Of a stretch of 64,000 nt of DNA, positions 45,819 to 54,081 are shown piece after piece (positions within the stretch are counted from its first letter, which is position 1; each line of letters opens with the position of its first letter). The notes under the pieces are model-generated. The model was not told the origin of the DNA and did not search any database. It worked only from the letters and a program-made list of their open reading frames with translations. The DNA is from GCA-958296115 sp965222445 (GTDB lineage: Bacteria > Chloroflexota > Dehalococcoidia > Lucifugimonadales > CAJWER01): assembly GCA_965222445.1 (NCBI GenBank), contig CBDCTY010000002.1, positions 620,001 to 684,000 of the forward strand, read 5' to 3'. A program made the position numbers and the translations under genes.

Positions 45819-47258
45819 CTAGGCGTCGTAGTAGAGCATGAACTCGTAGGGGTGAGGCCTGAGCCGCATCTCGTCGATCTCTCTGGTCACCTTGTAGTCG
45901 AGCCAGGTCTCTATCAGGTCGGACGTGAAGACACCGCCCCGGAGCAGGAATTCGTGGTCGCCTTCGAGGGCGTCCAGCGCCTCGGGCAGAGACCCGGGCA
46001 CCTGCTTCACCTCTGCGGCCTCCTCCGGACTGAGAGCGTACACGTCCACGTCCAGCGGGTCGCCAGGGTCGATCTTGTTGATGATGCCGTCGATGCCGGC
46101 CATGAGCATGGCGGGGAAGGCCAGGTAGGGGTTCGCCGTCCCGTCCGGGCAGCGGTACTCGACCCTGCGTGCCTTCGGGCTGGTGAAGTACATGGGAATC
46201 CGGCAGCAGGCGCTGCGGTTTTGAGCCGAGTAGACCAGGTTCACGGGCGCCTCGAAACCGGGAACCAGCCGCCGGTAGGAGTTCGTCGTCGGCGCACAGA
46301 AGGCCAACAGGGCGGGCGAGTGGCGGAGGAGCCCGCCGGTGTAGTGCCTCATCATCTCGCTCGTCCCGGCGTACCCGTCGCCCGCGAACAGGTTCTCGCC
46401 CCCGCTCCAGATGCTCTGGTGCGTGTGCATCCCCGTGCCGTTGTCACCCAGCAGGGGCTTGGGCATGAAGGTGGCCGTCTTGCCGTGCTCCCTGGCGACG
46501 TTCTTGACGACGTACTTGAACGCCATCACGTTGTCGGCGGTCCGGGTGAGCGTGTCGTACACGAAGTCGATCTCACCTTGGCCGGCGGTAGCCACCTCGT
46601 GGTGGTGCTTCTCCACGTCTATGCCAAAGTCGGCCATCTTCAGGGACATCTCCGAACGGAGGTCGGTCTGCGTGTCCACGGGGGGAGCTGGGAAGTAGCC
46701 CTCCTTGTGCCGGGGCTTGTGGCCCAGGTTCAGGTCGTCGCCGAGGGTGAACTCCTCTCCGGAGTTCCATATGCCCTCGTCCGAATCTACCGCGTAGAAG
46801 CCCTGGTTGGCCGTCTGCCCGAATCTGGCCGTGTCGAAGATGAAGAACTCCAGCTCGGGGCCCCAGTAGCTCAGTTCGCCGATTCCCGAGTCCTTGAGGT
46901 AGGCCTCGGCCTTGTGGGCGATGTTGCGCGGGTCGCGGGAATATGGACCGCTGGTAATGGGGTCGCGCACGTCGCAAACCAGGCTCAAGGTTGGGACGTC
47001 CAGCACAGGGTCTATCACGGCGCTGTTCGGGTCCGGGACGAGGAGCATGTCGCTCTCGTCGATGGTCTGGAAACCGCGAATGCTGGACCCGTCAAAGCCC
47101 GTGCCCTCAGCAAACAACTCTTCGGTTAGCTCCGACATGGGCACCGTAAGGTGCTGAAGAGTGCCGGGAAGGTCGACCATCTTCAGGTCTACCATCTCGA
47201 CGTTGTTCTCCTTGGCAAACTCGATCACTTCAGTGGAGGTGCGGCGAATCTGAGGCAT
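45819..47258 (-). CDS. glnA: Glutamine synthetase, type I beta-like
   Basis: The 479-residue enzyme from ATG 47258 has GGAGTGAG seven bases upstream. Motifs: GTGFDGSSIRGF, YWGPELEFFIF, KHHHEVATAGQGEIDF, FMPKPLLGDNGTGMHTHQS and RRVEYRCPDGTANPYLA. DVDVYALSPEEAAEVKQVPGSL aligns with the E. coli segment containing adenylylated Tyr397, so covalent control is possible. Whether an adenylyltransferase exists here cannot be seen. It is the first gene of the cluster, behind an operator-like array. Confidence 0.95.
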   Translation of the reverse strand: MPQIRRTSTEVIEFAKENNVEMVDLKMVDLPGTLQHLTVPMSELTEELFAEGTGFDGSSIRGFQTIDESDMLLVPDPNSAVIDPVLDVPTLSLVCDVRDPITSGPYSRDPRNIAHKAEAYLKDSGIGELSYWGPELEFFIFDTARFGQTANQGFYAVDSDEGIWNSGEEFTLGDDLNLGHKPRHKEGYFPAPPVDTQTDLRSEMSLKMADFGIDVEKHHHEVATAGQGEIDFVYDTLTRTADNVMAFKYVVKNVAREHGKTATFMPKPLLGDNGTGMHTHQSIWSGGENLFAGDGYAGTSEMMRHYTGGLLRHSPALLAFCAPTTNSYRRLVPGFEAPVNLVYSAQNRSACCRIPMYFTSPKARRVEYRCPDGTANPYLAFPAMLMAGIDGIINKIDPGDPLDVDVYALSPEEAAEVKQVPGSLPEALDALEGDHEFLLRGGVFTSDLIETWLDYKVTREIDEMRLRPHPYEFMLYYDA

Positions 47259-47385
47259 AGTCGACTCACTCCTTGGGTAATTTGCGGGCGACGACCCTGC
47301 TGTTGGGCGCGGTCGGCGCCCTGGTAGCCTGCGATGCCCGGCTCGTGGGCTCACTGTTGGACAGACTGAATCCTAGGGCACCGAT

Positions 47386-47423
47386 GTTTCGCCCCTGTTT
47401 CTTATCTGTTACAACTTTGTTAC
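47386..47423 (-). promoter_or_regulatory. Four-unit 11-bp-period array upstream of glnA (GlnR/OmpR-type operator)
   Basis: On the minus strand the array reads GTAAC, GTAAC, GAAAC, GAAAC with six bases between units, at 47423-47419, 47412-47408, 47401-47397 and 47390-47386. This exact 11-bp spacing and the GTnAC/GAAAC words are those of actinobacterial GlnR sites. A -10-like TAGGAT (47375-47370) follows and the -35 position is poor, as expected for an activated promoter. The region also faces the divergent selenoprotein gene. Confidence 0.68.
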
Positions 47424-47497
47424 ACGGCGTCCCCGCGCGGATGCCTCGTTTCTGATAACTTATTGCCGCACAAGGGAAGACCATCATGGAGGCTCTC

Positions 47498-48124
47498 ATG
47501 GAACACCTGAAGGTCGACATCTACTCCGACTACAACTGACCCTTCGCACACAATGCAGCCGTGTGGCTGCACAGGGTCAAGCAGGTCTACGGAGACAGGC
47601 TGGACATAGCATGGAAGCACTTCTCACTGGAGGAGGCCAACGCGCGGGGCCGCAGCCTCAGGGTCTGGGAAACACCGGACATTAGCGAGGCCCAGGCGCT
47701 CGTGGCCCAGGTCGCCGCAGAGGCGGCCAGGAGGCAGGGTGCGGAGCTCTTCGAACGGTTCCACCTAGCACTCATGGTGTCCCGGCACGGAGGCGAGGGG
47801 CGCATCCCGCTGAACGACCCCGCCCCGATACTCGAACTGGCGGCCGAGGTAGGGCTGGACGCCGACAGGCTCCGCGAAGATATGGCCGACCCAGCCATAG
47901 CCGAAGCCGTCGGCCGCGACCACACTGAGGCCGTCGACAGACACGGAGTTTTCGGGACACCGACCTTCGTATTCGAGGACGGCGCCGCAATCTATCTGAA
48001 GGCGTTGGTTCCGCCCGAGGAAGACTCCATCGCCTTCTTCGAACACTTCGTAGCCCTGGCCGCGGGCCGGCACTACATGGGGGAAATGAAGCGCCCGCAG
48101 CCGCCTTGGCCACGGGGCCTCTAG
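47498..48124 (+). CDS. DsbA/FrnE-family selenoprotein with UxxA active site
   Basis: From ATG 47498 (GGAGG five bases upstream) the frame reads MEHLKVDIYSDYN, TGA at 47537-47539, then PFAHNAAVWLHRVKQVYG and on to 48124, 208 residues. DsbA-family proteins of the FrnE/2-hydroxychromene-carboxylate isomerase type start V.I.SD..CPWC; the TGA stands at the first active-site Cys, and Ala replaces the second. The helical insert (residues 45-150) and the cis-Pro strand GVFGTPTFVFED complete the thioredoxin fold. A two-stage hairpin begins at the TGA itself. It is probably cytoplasmic (no signal peptide). The substrate is unknown. Confidence 0.85.
47537..47579 (+). promoter_or_regulatory. Putative bacterial SECIS element of the DsbA-like gene
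   Basis: TGACCCT (47537-47543) pairs with AGGGTCA (47573-47579), and TGCAGCC (47554-47560) with GGCTGCA (47565-47571). Both are perfect 7-bp stems around the loop GTGT. The UGA lies at the base of a 43-base structure, as in the E. coli fdhF SECIS. The apical loop starts at base 25 counting from the U of UGA. Confidence 0.72.
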
Positions 48125-48309
48125 ACCTGGCGGTTCCTCCCGGCTGCCCAACGACTGGCAGGCCGCGGGAAAAGTGTCGTCCTGAGCAAAGCGAAGGACC
48201 TGGGGCGGGTCGCCCTGGTCTGGTCCACATGTCGACCTCGCTGACCCCCGAGGCCCCTTGCTCATTTCAGGGCGACTTCAGCAGGCCGGTCGTCTTCTTA
48301 ACCAGTGAG

Positions 48310-50748
48310 CTATACGGCGACCGCGGCCGGCTCCCCGGCCTTCGTGAAGGTTAGACCGTCCGACGATGCGTCGACCTGCACCGTATCGCCCTCTGCGAGC
48401 TCGCCGGACAGAATCCTGGTGGACAGCGGGTTCTCGATGTACCGCTGCACGGCTCTCCGCATGGGCCTCGCGCCATAGACCGGGTCGTACCCCTTCTCGG
48501 CAAGCCAGTCCTTGGCGGCCGTCGTAAGGGTGATCCCTATACTCCTCTCCTCCAGCCTCTCCTCCAGCTCGGCAATCATGAGGTCGACCACGCTGCGGAC
48601 TTGCTCCTGAGTCAGTGCATCAAACACCACGATCTCATCGATGCGGTTCAGGAACTCCGGCCTGAAGGTCTCCTTGAGCGCGTTCTCGATTGCCGTCCGG
48701 CTCCCCACCGATTCATCGGCGCCCATGGTGAAACCCACGGTCCCCCTGGCCGTCAGCCCCGTGCCCAGGTTGCTCGTCATGATGATGATCGTATTCCTGA
48801 AATCGACGGTACGACCATGCCCGTCCGTCAGACGGCCGTCGTCCAGCACCTGCAGCAGCGTGTTGAAGACGTCCGGATGGGCCTTCTCGATCTCGTCAAA
48901 CAGCACCACCCTGAAGGGCCTGCGGCGCACCGCCTCGGTGAGCTGTCCCCCTTCTTCGAACCCGATGTAGCCCGGTGGGGCCCCGACGAGCCTGGAGACG
49001 GCGTGCCGCTCCTGGTACTCGGACATGTCGATGAGGATCATGTTCTGCTCATCGTCGAACAGGTACCTGGCCAGGGCCCGTGCAAGCTCCGTCTTCCCAA
49101 CCCCCGTAGGGCCAAGGAATATGAAGCTCCCCAGCGGACGCCTGGGGTCGCCTATACCAGCCCTGGCCCGCCTGACCGCGTCCGACACCGCCTTGACGGC
49201 CTGCTCCTGGCCGATGATCCGCTCGTGCAGACGCTCCTCCATGTGGAGAAGCTCCTCCGCCTCGTGCTCTAGCAGCCGGTGGACCGGTATGCCCGTCCAT
49301 AGCGAGATCAGGCCGGCAACGTGCTCCGCATCGACCACGTCGGCCACAGTCCCGCCTTCCGCTGCGCCGGAAGACCTCGCCTCGTACTCCTCTATCAGGC
49401 GAAGGCGCTCAGCGCGAAGCTCCGCGGCTCGCTCGTACTCGTCGCGCTGCGCGTGGGCCTCCTCCTCGTCTCCGGTCTCCCGGATGCGACGCTCCAGGTC
49501 CTTGAGTGCCTCGGGCATGACCTGGCCGTCGATGCGCATCTTGCTGGCCGCCTCGTCGATCAGGTCCACAGCCTTGTCCGGCAGAAGGCGATCGGTAACG
49601 TAGCGCCTCCCCAGGCGAACCGCTGCCTCCAGGGCGCCGTCGGTCACTCGGACCTTGTGGTGTGCCTCGTACCTGGGCCTCAGCGCCCTCAGCATCTCGA
49701 CAGCCGTTTCGATGTCCGGCTCCTCTACCAACACAGGCTGGAACCGGCGCTCGAGAGCGGCGTCCTTCTCTATGTATCTGTGGTACTCCCTTTCTGTGGT
49801 GGCCCCCAGCACCTGTATCTCGCCCCGGGCGAGGGCCGGCTTCATCATGTTGCCGGCGTCGATGGCCCCTTCGGCCGCCCCCGCGCCCACGACGGTGTGA
49901 AGCTCGTCTATGAACGGGATGATCTCGCCGTCCGACTCCCTGATCTCGTCGAGGACGGCTTTAAGGCGCTCCTCGAACTCCCCGCGGAACTTGCTCCCGG
50001 CAACCATCCCCGCAATGTCCAGGGCGACGAGGCTCCGTCCTTTCATCTCACCGGGCACGTCCCCCGATGCTATGCGCTGCGCGAGGCCCTCCGCTATGGC
50101 GGTCTTGCCCACGCCCGCGCCGCCAATGAGCACCGGGTTGTTCTTTGTGCGCCTTATCAGGGTCTGCATCGCACGCGCGATCTCGGCGTCCCTGCCGACC
50201 ACCGGGTCCAGCTTGCCGTCGCGTGCTAGCTGCGTCAGGTCTACGCTGTAGCGCTCGAGCGACTGGTAGCGGGACTCCGCCCGGGAGTCCGTAACCCTGT
50301 GGGTGCCACGGATGCCGGCGAGCGCCTGGTAAACCTTTTCCAGGTCGACGCCGAACTCGGTCAGCACCTTCGCCGTGTCGCCCTGTTCCTCCTGCACCGC
50401 CGCAACCAGCAGATGCTCGGCGCTTATGTACTCGTCATTGAGCCGATGCGCCTCGTCCCTGGCCCTCTCCAGTAGACTCTTGACGCGGGGGGTCACGAAG
50501 ATCTGCGACGACTCGTACGCGACCTTCGGGGCCTGCGCGAGCAGCGCCTCCAGCTTGTCCCGCATCGCGTCCTGAGGTGCGCCGGCCTGCCTCAAGACCT
50601 CGGCGGCCACGCCCTCGTCATCCTCGAGGATGGCGCTCAGCACATGCTCGACGTCCCACTGGCTATGGCGGTGGCGCCGGACGGCCTCGTGGGACCTGCC
50701 TATAATCTCCCGGGCCTGCTCGGTAAAGTCCTCCGACCTCATGACCAT
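48310..50748 (-). CDS. clpC: ClpC-type AAA+ unfoldase
   Basis: An N-terminal double Clp repeat (residues 6-145) precedes AAA module 1 (GGAGVGKT, IIPFIDELH). A short middle region with a UVR-like helix (DEEEAHAQRDEYERAAELRAERLR) and AAA module 2 (GPTGVGKT, VVLFDEIEKAH) follow. The short middle domain and the VGF loop (ARGTVGFTMG) needed to dock ClpP place it with ClpC, not ClpB. Length is 812 residues from ATG 50748 (GGGAGAG upstream); ATG 50742 is equally possible. It degrades misfolded or tagged proteins with ClpP. Confidence 0.94.
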   Translation of the reverse strand: MVMRSEDFTEQAREIIGRSHEAVRRHRHSQWDVEHVLSAILEDDEGVAAEVLRQAGAPQDAMRDKLEALLAQAPKVAYESSQIFVTPRVKSLLERARDEAHRLNDEYISAEHLLVAAVQEEQGDTAKVLTEFGVDLEKVYQALAGIRGTHRVTDSRAESRYQSLERYSVDLTQLARDGKLDPVVGRDAEIARAMQTLIRRTKNNPVLIGGAGVGKTAIAEGLAQRIASGDVPGEMKGRSLVALDIAGMVAGSKFRGEFEERLKAVLDEIRESDGEIIPFIDELHTVVGAGAAEGAIDAGNMMKPALARGEIQVLGATTEREYHRYIEKDAALERRFQPVLVEEPDIETAVEMLRALRPRYEAHHKVRVTDGALEAAVRLGRRYVTDRLLPDKAVDLIDEAASKMRIDGQVMPEALKDLERRIRETGDEEEAHAQRDEYERAAELRAERLRLIEEYEARSSGAAEGGTVADVVDAEHVAGLISLWTGIPVHRLLEHEAEELLHMEERLHERIIGQEQAVKAVSDAVRRARAGIGDPRRPLGSFIFLGPTGVGKTELARALARYLFDDEQNMILIDMSEYQERHAVSRLVGAPPGYIGFEEGGQLTEAVRRRPFRVVLFDEIEKAHPDVFNTLLQVLDDGRLTDGHGRTVDFRNTIIIMTSNLGTGLTARGTVGFTMGADESVGSRTAIENALKETFRPEFLNRIDEIVVFDALTQEQVRSVVDLMIAELEERLEERSIGITLTTAAKDWLAEKGYDPVYGARPMRRAVQRYIENPLSTRILSGELAEGDTVQVDASSDGLTFTKAGEPAAVAV

Positions 50749-50871
50749 GTGTGTCTCTCCCACGTCAATCGGCCCCGGGCGCCTGCCCGTCCCGATGATT
50801 TGGGGGTAGGCGGTCAGGCCCCGCTCACCGGTAGGCTTGCAAAGCCGCCACACCCCTTATTGACATGGTCG

Positions 50872-50900
50872 AGTATATCAGTCTGAGTATAGTCAGTCAA
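50872..50900 (-). promoter_or_regulatory. Promoter of clpC
   Basis: TTGACT (50900-50895) and TATACT (50877-50872) lie 17 bases apart on the minus strand. The -35 sits in ACTTGACT, like the left arm of an HspR site (CTTGACT), but the right arm is poor (ACTCAGA). The leader is about 115 bases. Confidence 0.65.
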
Positions 50901-50932
50901 GTAAAGTTGAGTCTTGGCGTATCAACTCACGA

Positions 50933-52312
50933 TCAGCCATGACGGAAGCGGAGCGAGTAGACATGCGCCTCCTCAAGCGCAAAGCGCAGTCGCACGGGCT
51001 GCCCGGCCAGGTCGGACACGTCACTGCCCCCGGCCCAGCTTGCGACGCGCTCGATCTCGTCGCCGAATATCTCGGTGCTGTCGGACAGCGAACGTCCCTC
51101 CAGCGGCCTGCCCTCCGAGTCTTGCAACTCCACCCTGAGGCTCCCGGCGGCCGACGTCCCGTAGTTCAGGACGAGCTCGCTTCCGGTGAACGTCAGCGGC
51201 TTCGTGAGCAGCTCTCCGCCGCCAAAGGGCGCATAGGCCGAGACGAAGCCGTCCGTCCGCAGAGACCCTCTCTTGAACCTGGCCGTCGGGCGCAGGTTGT
51301 GCTCCTTGTAGTAGAGGGATATCTCCGCGGGCCCCGTGGGCACCACGCCCACTCCAACCGTCATGTTCCTGTCCGTCCAGTTGTCCGGGTCCGGGCCCGG
51401 CGGCAGGAACGGCTCCATGAACCGCCTGTCCCACCGGATACCGTCGCGGCTGGTCATGAAGACGCCTTCCGACGCTCCGTTCGGCACTGGCTCGTCGTGA
51501 AACCGCCTCTCCGGGACGAAGCGGCGGGGGAACATCATGTATATGTGCGGGGCGCGGAAGTACTGGACGCATGCGTTCGTGTACAGGTGCTCGCGTGTGG
51601 AGTCCCCCAGGTCGATCTGTTCGGGGGCAGTCCAGTGCAGGAAGTCGTCGGACGTGCTGCGGCGAATTGACCGGACCCCGCCACCCCGAAACGAGTCCGG
51701 GTCCGGTATCCAGCTCCTCATGTACATCACGTATTCCGCCCTGAGCCCGTCCCAGAAGGCCACGTTGTGCGAGTCGAATATGGGCCGGGTCCCGTCGTCA
51801 GGCGCGACCAGCATCGGGTCCCTGTCGAGGGTCGTCCATTCTATGCCGTCGGCGGAATAGTGGCCGCGTATCGCGTCACGCTCGCCGTCGGCATGGCGAA
51901 TCCGCGAAATGGCCTTGTACCGCTGCTCGTCCGGCGTCGACGGGTTCGGGTCCTTGAAGACCGCCATCTGCTTCGCTACCGAGCCGTCCAGCAGTATGTT
52001 GTTCTCGCTGGAGCCGCCGAACTCCACCAGCCCCGCCGTCACACGTTCCCAGTGTATGCCGTCCTCGCTCTCGGCATAGGCGACGCGCTGGACGGCGTCG
52101 GCTCCTGCCCTGTACCACAGCCTGTACCGCCCCTCGTCCAGCATCACCGTGGAGCAGCTGCTGACCGGGGATTCCCACGGCCGGTCGAACTGCAGCACGG
52201 TCTCGCGCGGTATGGGCTGATGCATCCGCAGTGCGGCGCCGTCCATCTCCTCGATCAGCCAGTCGTCGACGAAGAGCTCCAGTCTCGAGCCGATCTCCAG
52301 CACGTTACCCAT
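50933..52312 (-). CDS. Predicted five-bladed beta-propeller, glycosidase-like
   Basis: The 459-residue protein starts at ATG 52312 (GGGAGG seven bases upstream). N-terminal repeats of the type AESEDGIHWERV, YSADGIEWTTL, STSDDFLHWTAPE and TSRDGIRWDR mark propeller blades as in GH32/43/68/117-like folds. A C-terminal beta-sandwich (LTFTGSELVLNYGTSAAGSLRVELQD) follows. FVDDWLIEEMDG at the N terminus is typical of a family of uncharacterised planctomycete and Chloroflexi proteins. Carbohydrate cleavage is likely but unproven. No signal peptide is seen. Confidence 0.75.
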   Translation of the reverse strand: MGNVLEIGSRLELFVDDWLIEEMDGAALRMHQPIPRETVLQFDRPWESPVSSCSTVMLDEGRYRLWYRAGADAVQRVAYAESEDGIHWERVTAGLVEFGGSSENNILLDGSVAKQMAVFKDPNPSTPDEQRYKAISRIRHADGERDAIRGHYSADGIEWTTLDRDPMLVAPDDGTRPIFDSHNVAFWDGLRAEYVMYMRSWIPDPDSFRGGGVRSIRRSTSDDFLHWTAPEQIDLGDSTREHLYTNACVQYFRAPHIYMMFPRRFVPERRFHDEPVPNGASEGVFMTSRDGIRWDRRFMEPFLPPGPDPDNWTDRNMTVGVGVVPTGPAEISLYYKEHNLRPTARFKRGSLRTDGFVSAYAPFGGGELLTKPLTFTGSELVLNYGTSAAGSLRVELQDSEGRPLEGRSLSDSTEIFGDEIERVASWAGGSDVSDLAGQPVRLRFALEEAHVYSLRFRHG

Positions 52313-52383
52313 GTGCAGCCTCCCGTCTTCCAAGCAGAATAAGCCCAAGCTAGGCATTCTCTACAGGCGCAGGTCACCCATGC

Positions 52384-52410
52384 CGTCATTCCCGCGTCGG
52401 CGGGAATCCA
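52384..52410. repeat. Single palindromic repeat unit (CATTCCCGCG...CGGGAATCC)
   Basis: ATTCCCGC pairs with GCGGGAAT around GTCG, followed by CCATCCCC. It is the bare core shared by the longer dispersed repeats. It lies between divergent propeller and helical-barrel genes; the rest of the 260-base gap shows nothing recognisable. Confidence 0.75.
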
Positions 52411-52573
52411 TCCCCTCTTCACAAGGCTCACAAAAGAAGCCAGAGCAACAGGGCCCGCTCAGACCTCACGACTCCCACCACCTGACCGTGTCGAGAATAC
52501 CCCATACTATTGTCCGTTGACAGACCCGGCAACCGCAAATACACTCCCGCCGACCCAGCATCACTAACAAGCC

Positions 52574-53611
52574 ATGATCGAGCGTATAGACAGAACCCGA
52601 CTCGACGCCGCGCGGGCCGTCATCGAGTACGTCCTGCCCAGGGTCGACGACTTGGGCCTTTTCCGCCCGGAGGAGTCCCTCTGGGCCGAGAGCGGCGTAT
52701 ACCGGGCGCAGCTTGCCGGCACACTCGCCGTAACAGGCGCGCTGCTCGGCGACGACCGATGCATCGACGCCGCCCGGCGTATCCTCTACAGGATGCTCGA
52801 TGTCCGCATAGGCGGGCTTTGGGGCATGGACTGGTGGTGGGACCACCCGATCGCCGTGCAGCCGCCCGCCGACTGGGAGCGGCAGAACAGGGTCGTCGAC
52901 GAGGGGTACGAGGCGCCGACCAACCTATTCGACCTCGGCCTCTACTACCGTGTGACCGGCGACGACGCGGTCCTGGAGCCGGCCAGGGAGAGCATGGCCG
53001 CCATGTTCGACCGCTGGGACTACACGGCCGGCGGCTTCCCCCACATGACTGCCGAGCACGCGGCCCTGGCGGTCTGGGCATGGGAGGAGGCGCTTCCCGA
53101 ATTCGCACCGAAGAAGGACCCCATCATCGAGTGGGTCGTCGAAAGGTTCGTCGAGGACGCCCCTCACGACTTCCCCTTCATGAGCGCAGTCAGGATGACC
53201 CTGCTCCTCGCGGCGACGGGCACCAAGCACCTGGAGTCGACCATCAGGCCCGGCCTCGACGCCCTGCTCGCCGAGCGCTCCCGCAGGTACGTTCACAACG
53301 CGAACGACTTCCGGCACAACGCGTCCACATCGGACCACGTCAACAGCCGCGCCAATATTGCCGTGGCCATCATGATGAAGCACTTCGACCTGGCGGCTGG
53401 CGAGCAGGTCTACACCGGCACGCCGCTCTACGAGTACCTGAGCGCGTGGATCGACGGGATGCGAGCGCCAAGCGGCAGCTACTTTGAGTGCCAGGACATC
53501 GAGACGGGACGCAGGTACGGCCAGGGGTCGCCCGCCCACTACATCCCGCTCTGGTGGATACTCGGCGCACGCCTGCCTGAGCGCCGGTCTGCCCACCTAC
53601 GCCGAGCATGA
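52574..53611 (+). CDS. Predicted (alpha/alpha)6-barrel glycosidase-like protein
   Basis: The 345-residue protein is helical with repeating hairpins and aromatic-rich loops (GGLWGMDWWWDHPIAV, EAPTNLFDLGLYYRVTGD, GGFPHMTAEHAALAVW). This fits six-hairpin glycosidase folds. No exact family or catalytic acid was recognised. It is divergent from the propeller gene, so the two may be regulated together in sugar use. The start ATG 52574 lacks a strong Shine-Dalgarno site. Confidence 0.62.
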   Translation: MIERIDRTRLDAARAVIEYVLPRVDDLGLFRPEESLWAESGVYRAQLAGTLAVTGALLGDDRCIDAARRILYRMLDVRIGGLWGMDWWWDHPIAVQPPADWERQNRVVDEGYEAPTNLFDLGLYYRVTGDDAVLEPARESMAAMFDRWDYTAGGFPHMTAEHAALAVWAWEEALPEFAPKKDPIIEWVVERFVEDAPHDFPFMSAVRMTLLLAATGTKHLESTIRPGLDALLAERSRRYVHNANDFRHNASTSDHVNSRANIAVAIMMKHFDLAAGEQVYTGTPLYEYLSAWIDGMRAPSGSYFECQDIETGRRYGQGSPAHYIPLWWILGARLPERRSAHLRRA

Positions 53612-53715
53612 AAACGAAGGACGGCCAACTCCCCAGCGCGGCCCATGCACTCGAATGAGCTATACTACTGGCCTGATGCACCGAAGACAGGACCCGGGGC
53701 GACAGAAGGAACCGC

Positions 53716-54081
53716 ATGACAGTTGCGCATACACCGATAGAGAGTCACGAGACCCATAGCCGGAGGCTGCTGGAGCACGCCGAGGAGCAACTAGCCAGCG
53801 GCGATAGACTGCAAGCTTCCGAGAAGACATGGGGAGCCGTCGCTCATCGCCTCAAAGCCATCGCGGAGCAGCGAGGATGGCGCTACCGCTCACACGCCGA
53901 CGTCAACAGGGTTGTTGGGCGTCTGGCTAGGGAGATGAAAGAACCGAGACTGAATACTCTGGTGTCAGTTGCTCACAGCCTGCATCAGAACTACTACGAG
54001 GATGCAATGCCCGAAGAACTCATCCAGCACAACATTGACGACATGAAAGAAATGCTGGACATACTGGCGAGAGCGCTATGA
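53716..54081 (+). CDS. PaREP1-like HEPN domain protein
   Basis: The 121-residue helical protein matches the PaREP1/HEPN pattern: LLEHAEEQLASGDRLQASEKTWGAVAHRLKAIAEQRGW, then RSHADVNRVV. HEPN domains often act as RNases in toxin pairs, but this subfamily usually lacks the RxxxxH motif, and none is clear here; no MNT nucleotidyltransferase partner lies beside it. A TATACT at 53661-53666 may be its -10. Its stop overlaps the leuB start (ATGA), an unexpected coupling to leucine synthesis. Confidence 0.7.
   Translation: MTVAHTPIESHETHSRRLLEHAEEQLASGDRLQASEKTWGAVAHRLKAIAEQRGWRYRSHADVNRVVGRLAREMKEPRLNTLVSVAHSLHQNYYEDAMPEELIQHNIDDMKEMLDILARAL

Noticed and set aside
47561..48124. DsbA-like gene starting at GTG 47561
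   Set aside because: That start lies in the apical loop of the hairpin and leaves out the active site. ATG 47498 has a proper Shine-Dalgarno site.
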